Shown: positions 45,526 to 58,100 of the stretch, in pieces | Numbering within the stretch: the first letter of the stretch is position 1 | Layout of the letters: each line of letters starts with the position of its first letter | DNA from: Allodiplogaster sudhausi | Lineage: Eukaryota; Nematoda; Chromadorea; Rhabditida; Diplogasteridae | DNA: 64,000 nt | Assembly (NCBI GenBank): GCA_945643635.1 | Contig: CALZFC010000033.1 | Location: forward strand, 4,152,001 to 4,216,000 | Direction of reading: 5' to 3' | Program-made: the position numbers and the translations under genes | The notes under the pieces: model-generated | Told to the model about the DNA's origin: nothing | The model's input: only the letters and a program-made list of their open reading frames with translations | Databases searched by the model: none

Positions 45526-48500
45526 GAGAAAGAGAGAGACAGAGAAAGGGGGAGAGTGAGAGAAAAAAGAGAGAAAAGAAAAAGTGAATAGGGGGAGACA
45601 ATTAGAACATTTAAAATTATAATTTTTCTCAGTGTGTGGAAAAAGGACAAGCGGGGCACCAAGTCTTACTTCTGTGAAGTCTAATTAACGCCAAATTCAA
45701 CATTAACTTTTTAATTACACACAGTCACGTGTAAACATAGCATAGAACAGCAATACAGCGACATTAAATGCCATGCATACTTTACAAAAAATATACATTC
45801 CTTAAAAATAATGACGAGATATTCTAGTTGCTCAAAATTATCGTGCGCAAGAGCTACCGTACGCTTAAATGGATAGAAATGAAGACTGAACAAACCTCTT
45901 AGTTCTGAGTGGACTCCGGCTGCGTCTTTGCTCACGACGCCGGCGCTCTTCGCGTTCCTGATAATAAAAAATCCTTTAGAATTTGATCTTACATTGTAGA
46001 AGACAGACAAAAAAGGCCAAGATTTAACGAGAAGTACAAAGCAGAAGAAAATAAAACTACTTGAAACTTACGCGTACAATGCATAAGGTATTCTAAAAAA
46101 AAATACACTGTCTCTTTCACAGAAGCGGGATCAAGGTTTCTCTTTATAATTTTTTTGCAAACAAAAGCTACGACAAAAATGGAAGTTATATTATATAAGT
46201 CAATAATAATATAGTTAAAAAAAACCTTTTCTTTCTTCCGCCGCTCTTCACGTTCTTTCTTCTCCTTCTCGCGTTGACGCTCTTTTTCTTTCTCCTTCTC
46301 TTTTTCTTTCTCACGCTCCTCCTTTTCTTTTGATGAGCGATCCTTCTCTTTCTGTAACAAAAAAGGACACATTAAAACAAATTTTTATATCTTAAAATTT
46401 TCACGTATCACTACTAAAAATATCGCAGTAGAAATCACATTATCAGAGTTTACAAAATTGCCCGAACCTTCTCCTCTTTCTTCTTTTCTGATGCTGGTTT
46501 CTCCTTCTGCTTTTTATCATTTGACGGTGATTTGTCGTCCTTCTTCGAACTAAAGAAAGAAAAACGGATTGAACATAATGTTTGACAAATGCAGTGAGAA
46601 ACACTGAAAGAATGTTGTGAAACAAAAAGAACTGACCCCTTCTTCGTGTCGCTCTTCACTTTGACCCCTATTTCGATGACTTCGCCGCTTCGTTCCTTTT
46701 CCTTCTCCTTCAGCTCCTCCAGCTTCCTCTTCCACTCGGGGACGGCTGCCTGGACTGGAGCTACTAAAAATAGCAGAATAAATTTTTACACACAAATATG
46801 AATTAAGAAACAGGATTCAAACATTTGTTTTAAATAAAAAATTCAAAATTGCTCCCTCAGTGTGCAACTTAGTGTAGTAACATACTCGAGGCAAAAATAA
46901 AAATGCTACAAATTCTTAAAATTAAAAGTTCAAAAGTACGTAAATTCTAAAATTATAATACCTGGCGCCGTAATTCCCGGCATCATCATGCCCATCGAAG
47001 GCATTCCCGTGTACTTTGTTGGCAGGGCGGCCATATTTCCCAGCGGACGGATTCCCTGAATTCCAAGTATTATTTCATTTTTGTTCCAACGACTAGGCGC
47101 TTTTCTATCTCCAAAATACCAGTGTTTAAGCAGAGAAGAAAAGGAAGATAAATGTGTACCAAAATGTTTTTTTCTACCGAAACAAGTACAAATCCACTGC
47201 AAAAGAGTTTCTGCCAATCAATCAAAGCTTGTTTTTGAGGGTTTTTTTTGTTGTCACATTCTACCCATTCTCTCTCGCTCATCTCATTTCCGATGAACTC
47301 AGATATTCAGGGGTTCCCTTAATTTCTGTGCCGTGTTTTTTGTGTGCCTTTTCCACCGGCGTATAACATAAATTCCCCAATCCTCATATAATGCCTCATT
47401 ATATTCATTCTACCATTGAATTCGGCAGAGCCGATGGCGGCACGGCGGAGAGGGGCTGCGCGAGGATCGATTGGATGCCAAGCGAGTCCAGGAAGCCCTT
47501 CCGACCTCCTAGTTCAGGCACCTGCGATGATAAGGATATTGATGCCCACTAACTATATCGATTGGTGATAAGGTCATAAGGCCAAAGGCTACGGCCATAA
47601 AGTCAAGGTCATAGGGATATCGTAGTCTAACCGGTGAGCGAGACTTGCTTCTGCTTCCGCTGCGACTGCGCGAGTGGCGACGCCGGCCGCTCCTATCGCG
47701 CGACCGACTACGCGAGTGGCGATGGCGCGAATGAGAACGCGAGCGCGAGTGGCGTCTACAGCAAGCAGATTTAGCATTACGACAAGTCGAGTGAGAAAAG
47801 ATGGCGGGGAAAACATTAAATTCAAAACTCGAGATAAATAAATTGGCGCTAAGCCACAAAATTGAAACCTCCGGTGGCGCGAACGACTTCGGCTTCGACG
47901 GCTGTGAGAGCGACTTCGTGAGCGAGACCTGGAGATGTGGTTTGAGTTGAAACCGCGTCTTTTTTCTCTCTTTTCAAAACAAATCTGTAACCGCTTATTC
48001 TACCTCTTTTATAAGGCACTTGTTGACAAGCTAATCAGCAGCAAGGAGATATTGTCTGACCTTGAGCGAGAAATCGAACGAAGGGAGTATCGAGAGGAGG
48101 AGCGAGAGCGAGAGCGACTTCGGCTTCTGCTTCGACTCGAGCTGCGTCGTCGTGCAGGAGGAGGCGGCGTCTTGCACGCTGAAATATCATTCATTTCATT
48201 GTTGAAAAATTTTAATTCGTGATAAACTACTCATTTTGACGTTAAAATAACCAATTCAAATCTCGCGCCACTTCCCCTCTCATTCTTACCTGGATTCTCC
48301 TTCCACGAGTGGTCGACGCACGCGCCGATCTGCGGCCAGAGCCGCTGGATGGTCACTCTGTCCAGGATGCACTTCAGACGATTCGACACCGTCGGCGGTG
48401 GTTGATCTCTCTGAAGCAGGAATTCGATAAGGAATACTTCAAATCACCAATCAAGGCAACCGTAACCTGAAAGCAGTCAAGTAGTAAAAAAAATAGGACA

Positions 48501-51500
48501 AATATAAAGCAATAAGGCGATTAGATTTTAATAAATAAAAGAAGTGTGAAATTAGCTTCGATTTCAAACCTTCTGAATCTGTATAGCGAACTGATCGACG
48601 AGTACTTCACGTGTCTTCGGATCGACTTCCGTCTCGACCGTTCGGTGGTACAGCTTGTAGTTGCGGAACTAAACAAGAATTGTAGACCTAAACTTTTTTT
48701 TTTTAGAGTTTCAGGGTTTTTGAAAATGCATAGTTAAACAATTCAACAATTAGTTCAGGAAAAAATGAAAGAAGGCAAACCAAAAAGGCCATTCGATGCT
48801 GGGTCGTGACGAGATGAGAGAGCATGTCATTCGGCGTCGTCCAGTACGAGCACATTGAGCAGAAGAGAGTCGTCAGGGTCGGGTCATCAATGCACACCAC
48901 CTGGAAATTGTTTTTTTTTATCTGAGAACCAAAGTATTACTAATAAACTCGCGAAATACGAAGTCATCGGTGTTGTACTTCAAATGTTAATAGATAACCG
49001 TCTTAAATATTCACCAAAATACTAGCCTCGTGGATATAGTCAATGCCGACAACTCCGGGAGTCGCTGCGGCCATGCGCGAGAAGCGAGCCGGTCGCTCCA
49101 GTTCCGGTGTCAGCTCCGTGCCCTGCCTCCACACTGGAAACAGATGATCATTTAGAGGGCACAGCAGTGCTAAGTCACGCTCTCCGAAATCGACTGTGCT
49201 TCCTGCTTGTTAAAAGGAAATATGAGGGAAAACGGAGTTTTAAAGCGCAATTCGCACTTTCAAACCCATAGAACGTGAAGCCGGCAATTGACAAGTAACA
49301 CAAACACAACATTCAATAAGGCAATATAATAACGAAAAATTTATCCCTCTTTTAAAACGATCATAAATACAAGCAGATAGTTCGCCAAACCCATTTTCGG
49401 CTGATTCTAAAGTGTGTTAAAAAAAGACATACTATAATCGACGAGCATCTGTCGATTCGTGATAATCTGGATATTCGTGACGTATGGATCGACTGTGGCC
49501 GCAGCGAGGGACGGTCTAACTCCTTCGGGCAGTTTTGGCGGCTGGCTCGGTGTGCGGCTGCGGCTTCGGCGGGATCGACGATGTCGCTGGCGGCTGTCTT
49601 TAGCGACTCTCATGCCTTGTCCTTGATAGACCGGCACGGCGTCAATCTTCGGAACAAACGACGGCAGCACGGGCTTCGGGCCGACGAGCTCTACTCCCAT
49701 ACTACCACCGGAGGACGAGGTTGTCATGGTTGGCGGTGCCATCGAGTAGACTGGTGGTGGGACGGAGTAGGCGCCCATCATCTGATGTTGCATTGGCATC
49801 TGTCCCGCCATGTTGCTGCTGCTGGTCACCATCATGCCTGGTGGCGGATTCGACATCATGTTAGGAGGTGCCAACGACGTCGGTAGCATGCTCTGAGGTG
49901 TTGTGGACATGCCACGAAACTGCTGGCCCTGGACTGAGCCTATCATAGCCGAGATCGGATCTGGCTGCCGCTGGACGGCGCCCGGGTTAGGGATTACGAG
50001 TTTGGGGGCCGGGAGCTGCGCCGTCTGCCGCAGCTTGTCCAGCTGGCTCTGAAGCGCGTTCTTCTTCTCCATGAGCAGCTTCAGTTTCGGGTCAACAGCC
50101 ACCATCTGGGCACGCTGTTGCTCTTCAAGCTGCTTCTTTCGCGCCAGCTCCTGCAAGGATGCTCAGTGATTAATTAGTCAGGTCATGCTATCTACATACA
50201 ATTGCTCAAATATTTCATGTTCAGTTCCAAGGGAAAGGGAGAAATGGAAAATATTAGCAGCTACCAAAGACCGAGTTCTCGTCAACAACTTCAGAATAAG
50301 TTCTGCTGTGAAGGACAGCAAGGCCGTGCCTGTTGAAGCTGTTTCTCAAGCGCTAGACGCCTCAGGCGATTCCGCTCATCCTCCAGCTGCGCCGCCTTCT
50401 CTCGAATCAGCCGCTCTCGGCCTTCTTTCTCCTCCTTTCGCTCGCGCTCCTGATACGATGTGGTAGAATCAGCTTATTCTTGCTATGGAATAAAACAAGA
50501 AATGGCACGCAGTGTCCATCCATCATTCGCAAACTACACGCCACAATAGCTTGACAATAACAACACTCACCTTCGACTCGATTTCCTCTTTGATCTTGCG
50601 CTTAACTTCGTCGGCCTTCTTGCGATCCTCCATCGCTTTGAAGCGTGCTTCGTCATTCTTCCTCTTGATCTCCTCTAGCTTCTGACGCTGCGTTGCCAGT
50701 TGCTGTTTCCGTTCGATCTCGCCAACCGGATCATAGACCGGGATGCAGTAGTCGCATGTTGGCTTGGTGTCCTGCCAACGCAATTGTATTAGACGTGTCC
50801 GACAAAACTCGTTGTTACAATTTATCTACCATTTTCATAGCCGAAAGAGATGTCGAGAATCGGAAGCTTAAATATCATCTACCTTCAATAACTGCGCAAG
50901 AAGTTTACGACGCTCCTTCCCTCCGTCCGCCATTCCAATCCTGTCGAGTTCCATGATCGTCGACGGGTAATTTTTGTGCTGAAAGTTTGAAGTTAATGAT
51001 TGAGTTATTGCAGCATGCCAATACAATGCAAATCCTGGACTGAGTCGCGACTTACGCAAAATATTGTTGCCAAATCAACTGATACTGCCTTTTGGACAAC
51101 AGAAACTTAATTCCACGGTCCTTCAGCCAGTGAAAAAAACGAGCGGTTGTACCCTATGCTGAGCATGTCCCAACGCGTGAGCGAATTCATGCGTTGCGTC
51201 AGCCAACATTTTTGCCTGCGTACTACTACGTAGCCACGGGGGGTATCCATGTTCGTTATGGTGAACGAGTGTACTTGTGAATTAGATTAGCCGAGATTTA
51301 CCAGATGTCAATTTGGAGTGGGACTCATTAGAGCTAAGGTGAAACTGCTGGCAAATTGCCAGTTGCCCGAATATAACCACATATTACGGTAACTTTTGGA
51401 GGGAGTTTAAATCACTTCGATCGATGCATTTGGAGGCGAGCTCCGCAGAGCTGTATGCTGTGCCTTGCCGCGACGCATGAAACGGGCGCAACGCGGAAAA

Positions 51501-54162
51501 TACGGTATTTGCTGTGTCAAATTTCCGGAATTTTTTAAGGGCGGGTACCCTCCGTGCGTAGCATCCCCTTCGTACTAAAGTTTTAATTTTTGTCACAAGA
51601 TCTGTCTGAACTGTCCACGTAAAACCATCAAAACTACGGTATTTAAATCTTCTCTCCCTTTTCATTTTCAAATGAAAACTGAGTATCAGCGTAGCAGCCG
51701 TAAATGACTTACAGGAAGTCGCGCGGTTTGAAGGACCGTCACTTCTTGCCTTATTCGTCTCATATAGAGCAAAGTGCACGTTTATTGATTGCAATTACTC
51801 ACCACGTAGGCAACGATATGCTCGCTACTGCGGACATGTTCCTCCAGGAGATGAGCGCGCTTGCCAACGACAACGGCGCAGAGGCGACAAAAGAAGTGAG
51901 CAGAAAACTCCATCTTAAATCGGCATTTTCATAACTAATTCTTCACAATTGAAACAAGCCACCAGCATGGCATTATCGTATAATTTCAAATTGAGCTCAA
52001 AGCAAGAAGCATTCAACCGCAGTTTCATAATAACTTATGCGGCACCACTGCCCTAAATACCACTTTTATTCAACACTGCACGAATTCACGGTAGTCATTC
52101 TACTTGCGGCAACCTGTCCTGAAGATGATTCTCCCAGCATCGAATCATCGCTCTTCTTCTCAATGAGTTCGTCGAGGCCGACCACTGCGAGCACGAGTTC
52201 GTGTCTCTTCTCTTTCGGATTCCATTGCCACGTCACCTTCTGCAAAATGGAAAACTATTTTTCTTTTCTTTATGGTAGATTAATCTCTTCTTCTTGTTCA
52301 ATTTTTTGCTTAATTAATATTTTTGTACCTTGAGCGGGTCCTTCTGGACAAACGGACGAACGGTGTAGTTCGACGGATCCTTGGCGAAGCCAGCAGAAGC
52401 TGAAATTCATACGTGTTGATAATGTAGCTTTAACAGTGCATCTTTTATCCTCGTAGCGCTCCTTTTGGTTACAATAAAGTATGTAGACAATGTGAATCAA
52501 TAAGAAATCAGCAGACAAATCGATAGTTTAATATAGGCTAACAAAATTTGTTGACAGCCAATGCTGAAATTCGTCGTTTATGTTCGCCACTTCCAATGTG
52601 CTTGTCCCAGATGTCTTCGGCCAGCGACTGCGCTTTGGCAACACAGCACAACTCGCACTCCTAGAGTGCTAACGTTGGGTAACGGAGACAGAATTGACAA
52701 TATATGTACTACTGCGCCAACTTAATATCATAACGAGGTGAAAACTGGATACTTGAAATATCTGCAGCTAACAGTGCAAATGACGTACCTAATAACAACG
52801 CAATAATCAACCAAGTCAGCCTAATTCCACATGGCTACGCATTCAAGAGAAATTGTCATTTGCAATGTGTGCCCCGGCATCCCAATACTTTATTCAAATT
52901 GCAACAATATGTGTTTTCTTGTGAAAAAATATGTTACCGCAATACTCACTCACAAAAATGGATAACGATTTCTAGCTTTCCGTACCATGCAGCGGAAAAG
53001 CAAGGTCGGATTCGTCGCAATGTTGTTGTTCATCGCGAGCAACTTCATGTGAGACATCATCAGAGCAGTTCGCGCGTCTACAGCGGCGAGTTCAGCTACA
53101 AGAGATAGTCTGGCTTAGAAAGGACCACTTTTCCCAACTCGATCGGCAATCACTCATTTTGTTCATATAAAAAGGAATAATATTGTGGAAAGAGAAAAAA
53201 AATTCTCGATAATTCTCTCAAAAGTATTCAATTATGAGATTTCTCAAACCTCCATCATTAGAAACCACATCGACGGCGTTCAGCAATGTGTCATAGATAA
53301 CACGAAATTCTGGATCCAGTGATGACAGTTCAATCTAAATGTGATGATTTCGACCCACCCTAAGGCCTGATCCTAGCTCTTTGGTATGGGATGGCATTGT
53401 GAAACAAAATTGTAAGCTTGTAATGTAGCAGCGCTTGCGAAGTATGACAAATGTAAACTAAAATTTCGAAAAATTGCAAAAAAAAATCTTTCCGCAAAAA
53501 ATTGTAAAGTTGGTCGCGTAAAGACCAAAAAAAAACATTTGTTGACATTCGGCGATTCTTATTACAAAGAGCAGAGAAAAAAACCAAATGCCCTTCTCGT
53601 CCTTCTCAAAACACTGGAACAGACAACCTCGTTTCGTTGCCAACGTTCATTAACACACATCTTTGGTGAATACAGTCTTTTTCGTGTCTTTGGGGATAAA
53701 GAGGAGAACAAAAGTAAAAGAAGGAAGGAATTGCTTCTCTCAATGAATTTGACGGATGTTCAAATGGTTCGATAATGACGAGGGGAGTGGATGAATGAAC
53801 GGAATACAAGAAGAAAAGAAAAGAAAGAAAAGAACCGTTCGAATGGGAATCTTGCTCCAGCTCTTCATCATATTCGCTCGCTTCTCATCGTAGACACGGA
53901 CATCCGGGCTCTCACTGACGACGTCGCGTTGCAGCCATTCCATTATCAGCTCCTTAAACACAATAGTCATTCTTTTACTGAAAACACAATTAGCCATCAG
54001 TAATTAAAAAAGCTACCTTCTAAAAAAAATATAATAAATAAATAGAAACCAGTCGACCTAACCTCAACAGCCTTTTCCGACTTTTGATCAAGCAAGAAGG
54101 AGAGCATCGTTCGATTCGTCACGTGCTAGAATTTATAAAATCTTATTATGCGATACTTCCCG

Positions 54163-54195
<33 letters not shown>

Positions 54196-55156
54196 TATAT
54201 ATATGCCGTTTTTATATTAAACTTTATGGACTTTAAATCTAAGGCCTCTGACTCTCAAATTTGTACGAATGCGTGGCATAAATTTAGTTTCATCCTTGTT
54301 TTTGTTACTCATGTATTACTTCTCGACTCCTCAAACGTACACGTAAAGATGTGAACAACCAGCGAATAAATTTAAAAAAAATTACAACGAAACTGACCAT
54401 GTACTGATTGAGATGAATGTAAGAGCGGACGTGAGTCGCAATTCGGCAATCCTTCCCAAGAGGAAAGCTGAAGGCGCAGAGCGTGCAGACTGCCTAGGAG
54501 ATATCGATTAATTTTGTTTGTCTTCGACCATCTTTATTTGTTCATATCCTCTTCCCACAGAATAATGATCATAGATGTCCATATATCGAAGCAAAAACAT
54601 CCTATTGTATATGAGAACATAACTCCTAAACCTTCGTCACCTATCCTTGTTGAACCTTAAATGTTCTACCCCAAATCTTGTTGGGCCCTAAACCTTCGAG
54701 CCCTAACCTCGTTGAACCCCAAAACACCCCTAACCTCGTTGCTCTGAACGTCTTCAATGACATACTCCAGTCCGACGTCACTTCGTGTCTGCATCTTGTA
54801 GCTGATTCCATCCACATCGACTTTCTGTAATAAGAGTATTTACATTCTTTATTAATTAAAAAGAAAGGGAGAAATATAATGAAATTGAACAACTAGAGCT
54901 AATGAAAGCCAAATCAAATACATGACAGTGTGGAAAAATGGGACGTGCCTTCCAGCACCCAGGAGATTCCTTTGGAAGCAGCAGAACAGTCGACTTCATC
55001 GGAACAAATTTGTCACTTTCTGTAAAGAAAAAAAAACGGTTTACTTATACAATTCAATCTGGCTAGTAAAAACTATTTGTCTTCATTGACCCCTGAAATT
55101 TCATTCTTGTTATTGTTGTCCCACTCGCGATGTTTCGTTATCTCTCTCTCTCCCTT

Positions 55157-55187
<31 letters not shown>

Positions 55188-58100
55188 ATTGCATGGTCGC
55201 TCTCCTGGCTGCATAATCAAGATGTCCCTCGCTGACAACATGCTCATTCCACATCGACGCGCCCTCATCCGTGGCGTCCTTGTCAACCTACGAAGCAAAG
55301 TGAACTTTCATTTAAATTAAACAATAAAAACTTATAGTAAACCATATATCATCAAGTTATAATTTTATATAACTAAAATAAAATAGTTAAAAAAAACCAC
55401 AGATTAAACCCAACAGAAATGTGATGATTTATCCACAACATTTAAGGCTAGTTAACTACGCGCATAACCTAATTGTAAGTGCCAATAAGTAGCCGTAACA
55501 ATTAAGGTAAGTTAAATACATAAAGTGTACCTTAAGTGCCATCCAGCAGACGGGACAGAACACGCAGCGCGTGTCGAAACCGAGCGGCTCGAGTGGCGGA
55601 ATGTCCTGGCAGATCTGCTCATCGCCCACCACTGATGCGAGCTCCTGCAAATTCCTTTCTTTCTCTCTCTCTCTCTCTTGCCTCTTGTCAATGGCCGAAA
55701 TTAAATGGAAAACAATCACGTGTAAAACTAGAATGAATAAATTTTTTTTCTACTCGGACGTGATATAATCGTTCCTCATATCACCCTTCACATAAATAAG
55801 CTTTCGTCACGCGAAGTGAATGAAAAATGGAAAATCACGTTTTCATGAGAAAGAAAGAGAAAGCGAAAGAAATTGATAGATAGAAAGAGAGAAATAGAGT
55901 GAGAGAGGGAGAGAAAAGAGAAAGAAAGCAAACTTTTTATGCCGGGAAATATTTAAAAAACAGCTGGAAAAAATTTACATAAAAAAAACTTTACCCGCGA
56001 ACTCTCCTATTACATAAGTAAAAACGAAAAAAAAAATGAGATAAACCTTTAAAATCTTGGGCATCGTATCTCTCGCAGCCTTGCTCTCTTCGTTCTGGAG
56101 ATCGTTGCATGTCTGAAGGCGGGAGAGGAGAGTGGCGCGGCGGGCGTCCTTCGCCATCTGGGCCACTTGCCAACCGTCCGCCGGCGATTGTGACAACTGA
56201 AGTGAGAGATAGAGATAGCGGAGAGAGACAGAGAGAGAGAGAGAGAAAGAAAGAGAGAAAGGGGTAGGAGAGAGCGAGAGAGAGAGAGAGAAAAGTAGAG
56301 GCAAGTATTCATAAACGAAAAAAGTTGAGACAAGAATCCAAAACAATATTGAATGGACTGTCCCGAGTGGTCCCAAGCAACAAAGAGTGAGGCCTTACCA
56401 GAAACTTCAGCAGATGTCTCTCGCTGCTAAAGTGCTCTTCGATTGACTCGACCATGCAGCCACATAAATCACACATAGAATGGCGACCTAAAGGTTGCAG
56501 AATTGTCTTTCAATCAAAAGAAAACGACAATATTTCTTCTACTTTTGTTCTTCATCATTATTATCCCTTCTACTCCAGTTTCATGAAACATTTTGGGAAA
56601 GTACTAAAGATAAACAGCATGCCCAGGCAGTTCGCATTGAAACAGGAACGAAATTACAACTACAGTAGTCCTATCTAGAATAGCATAAAAACCGTAGATT
56701 TTTTTTTAAAGAAACAGTAATTTTTTTAATAACTAAAAAAGGAAGTTTTTAGAATAATTGAAAATACGGCAGCTTTTAGAATAGCAAAGAAATACCGCAC
56801 CCATGCTCTTGAGCCACTTGACCCCGACGACCGGCCCGTACACATTGCCATCGATATGCTTCCATGTGAACTTCTTCGATGAATCCATTCGCTCCTCTTC
56901 CACCAATCGATTGAATGTAACTGAAAGATATATAAGTCATTATGTCGCACTAAAACCTGGTACTTACAAATTCATCATACAAAAATATATACAGATCCCT
57001 AGCAGTCGGCTAAACATGTGTTGTCTACAAGTTTTGCGTCAAAACTGGAATCATTTCAGTAACCAAGAAGTTAATAGAATAAGAACAAGGTAAAGAGTCT
57101 GTATGTGTTCTTTGCAGTAATTAAAAAAGGACGTAACCATTTCATGCAATTTCTAAAGACAGAACGAACTCCACAAGTTAAATAAAAACAAAGCAAATGT
57201 CGATTTTGCAATATGAACGCTGATAATGCAGCATTTATTGTAGCCGAAAGAAATCATAATTTTTCTTATGTGAAAACCACCGAAACTGTACTTTCAGGGT
57301 AGTGCTGGGTATTTCGAAAGAAAAACTTATCATAACAATATAAATCTTCGAACAATTCTCATTTATTCTTTTAAATATTTTTTAAAGTCTTTTTCTTAAA
57401 TAAAAAAAGAGAATTCAATCAAATAAAATTGAATTAAAAACAAAAAAGGAGTACACTAACATTGCTTGACAATGGCGTGAATGGCATGAAATCGTCGATG
57501 ATGACTCGTCCGACAATGCAGCTTCCATGCGCGGTCCGTGAGCTTCTTCGTCGTCGGGATGACGTCATGACAAATCTATAACATTCACAATCTATTTTTT
57601 CTGCTCATTGCTAATATCTCGAGGGTTAAAAAGGTACCTTCTATTTTACGGTACCCATCCTGACATTTATTCCCTGCTAAAAAATTAAATATCATTTCTA
57701 GTTTATTTAATTTTATTGCCGATATTTCCGCATTCCTCTTCTTTTCAGACTTTACTTAATGTTTTAAACATCATTTATCAGCCGATTTTGATTTGTCGTT
57801 CGATCTTAGCGGCCCGGCCCGGTATATTTCCCTAACTTTAAAGGACAATGCTGATCCTGCAAATTCGCGAGGATGTTCCATTAAATTACAATTTCACTAT
57901 TCTGTTTCGTTCAGATAAAAGTACAAAAATCAACAAACATATGCGAAACCCCTTTTTGGTAGCCTATTATTTACTTCTTGTCACTCTAATTATTTCCATT
58001 AATCCTCATTTACTTCCTACTCCTTCCTTGCGGACTCAAGTCTTGCAAGCTCCGCCCACCCGTCCCCCTCTGACCGTGCATTCGATGATGAACTTCTTGC

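Noticed and set aside
51056..51120. Possible exon GIKFLLSKRQYQLIW in the zinc-finger gene
   Set aside because: It has splice-like ends but leaves phase 2 before an exon that must start in phase 0; skipping it joins 51803 to 50978 cleanly.
53821..53919. Extension of the exon at 53920-53952 to a longer frame with VSESPDVRVYDEKRAN
   Set aside because: The frame is open, but the strong donor GTCAGTGAG at 53919 fits the next acceptor in phase; the longer form ends without a donor.
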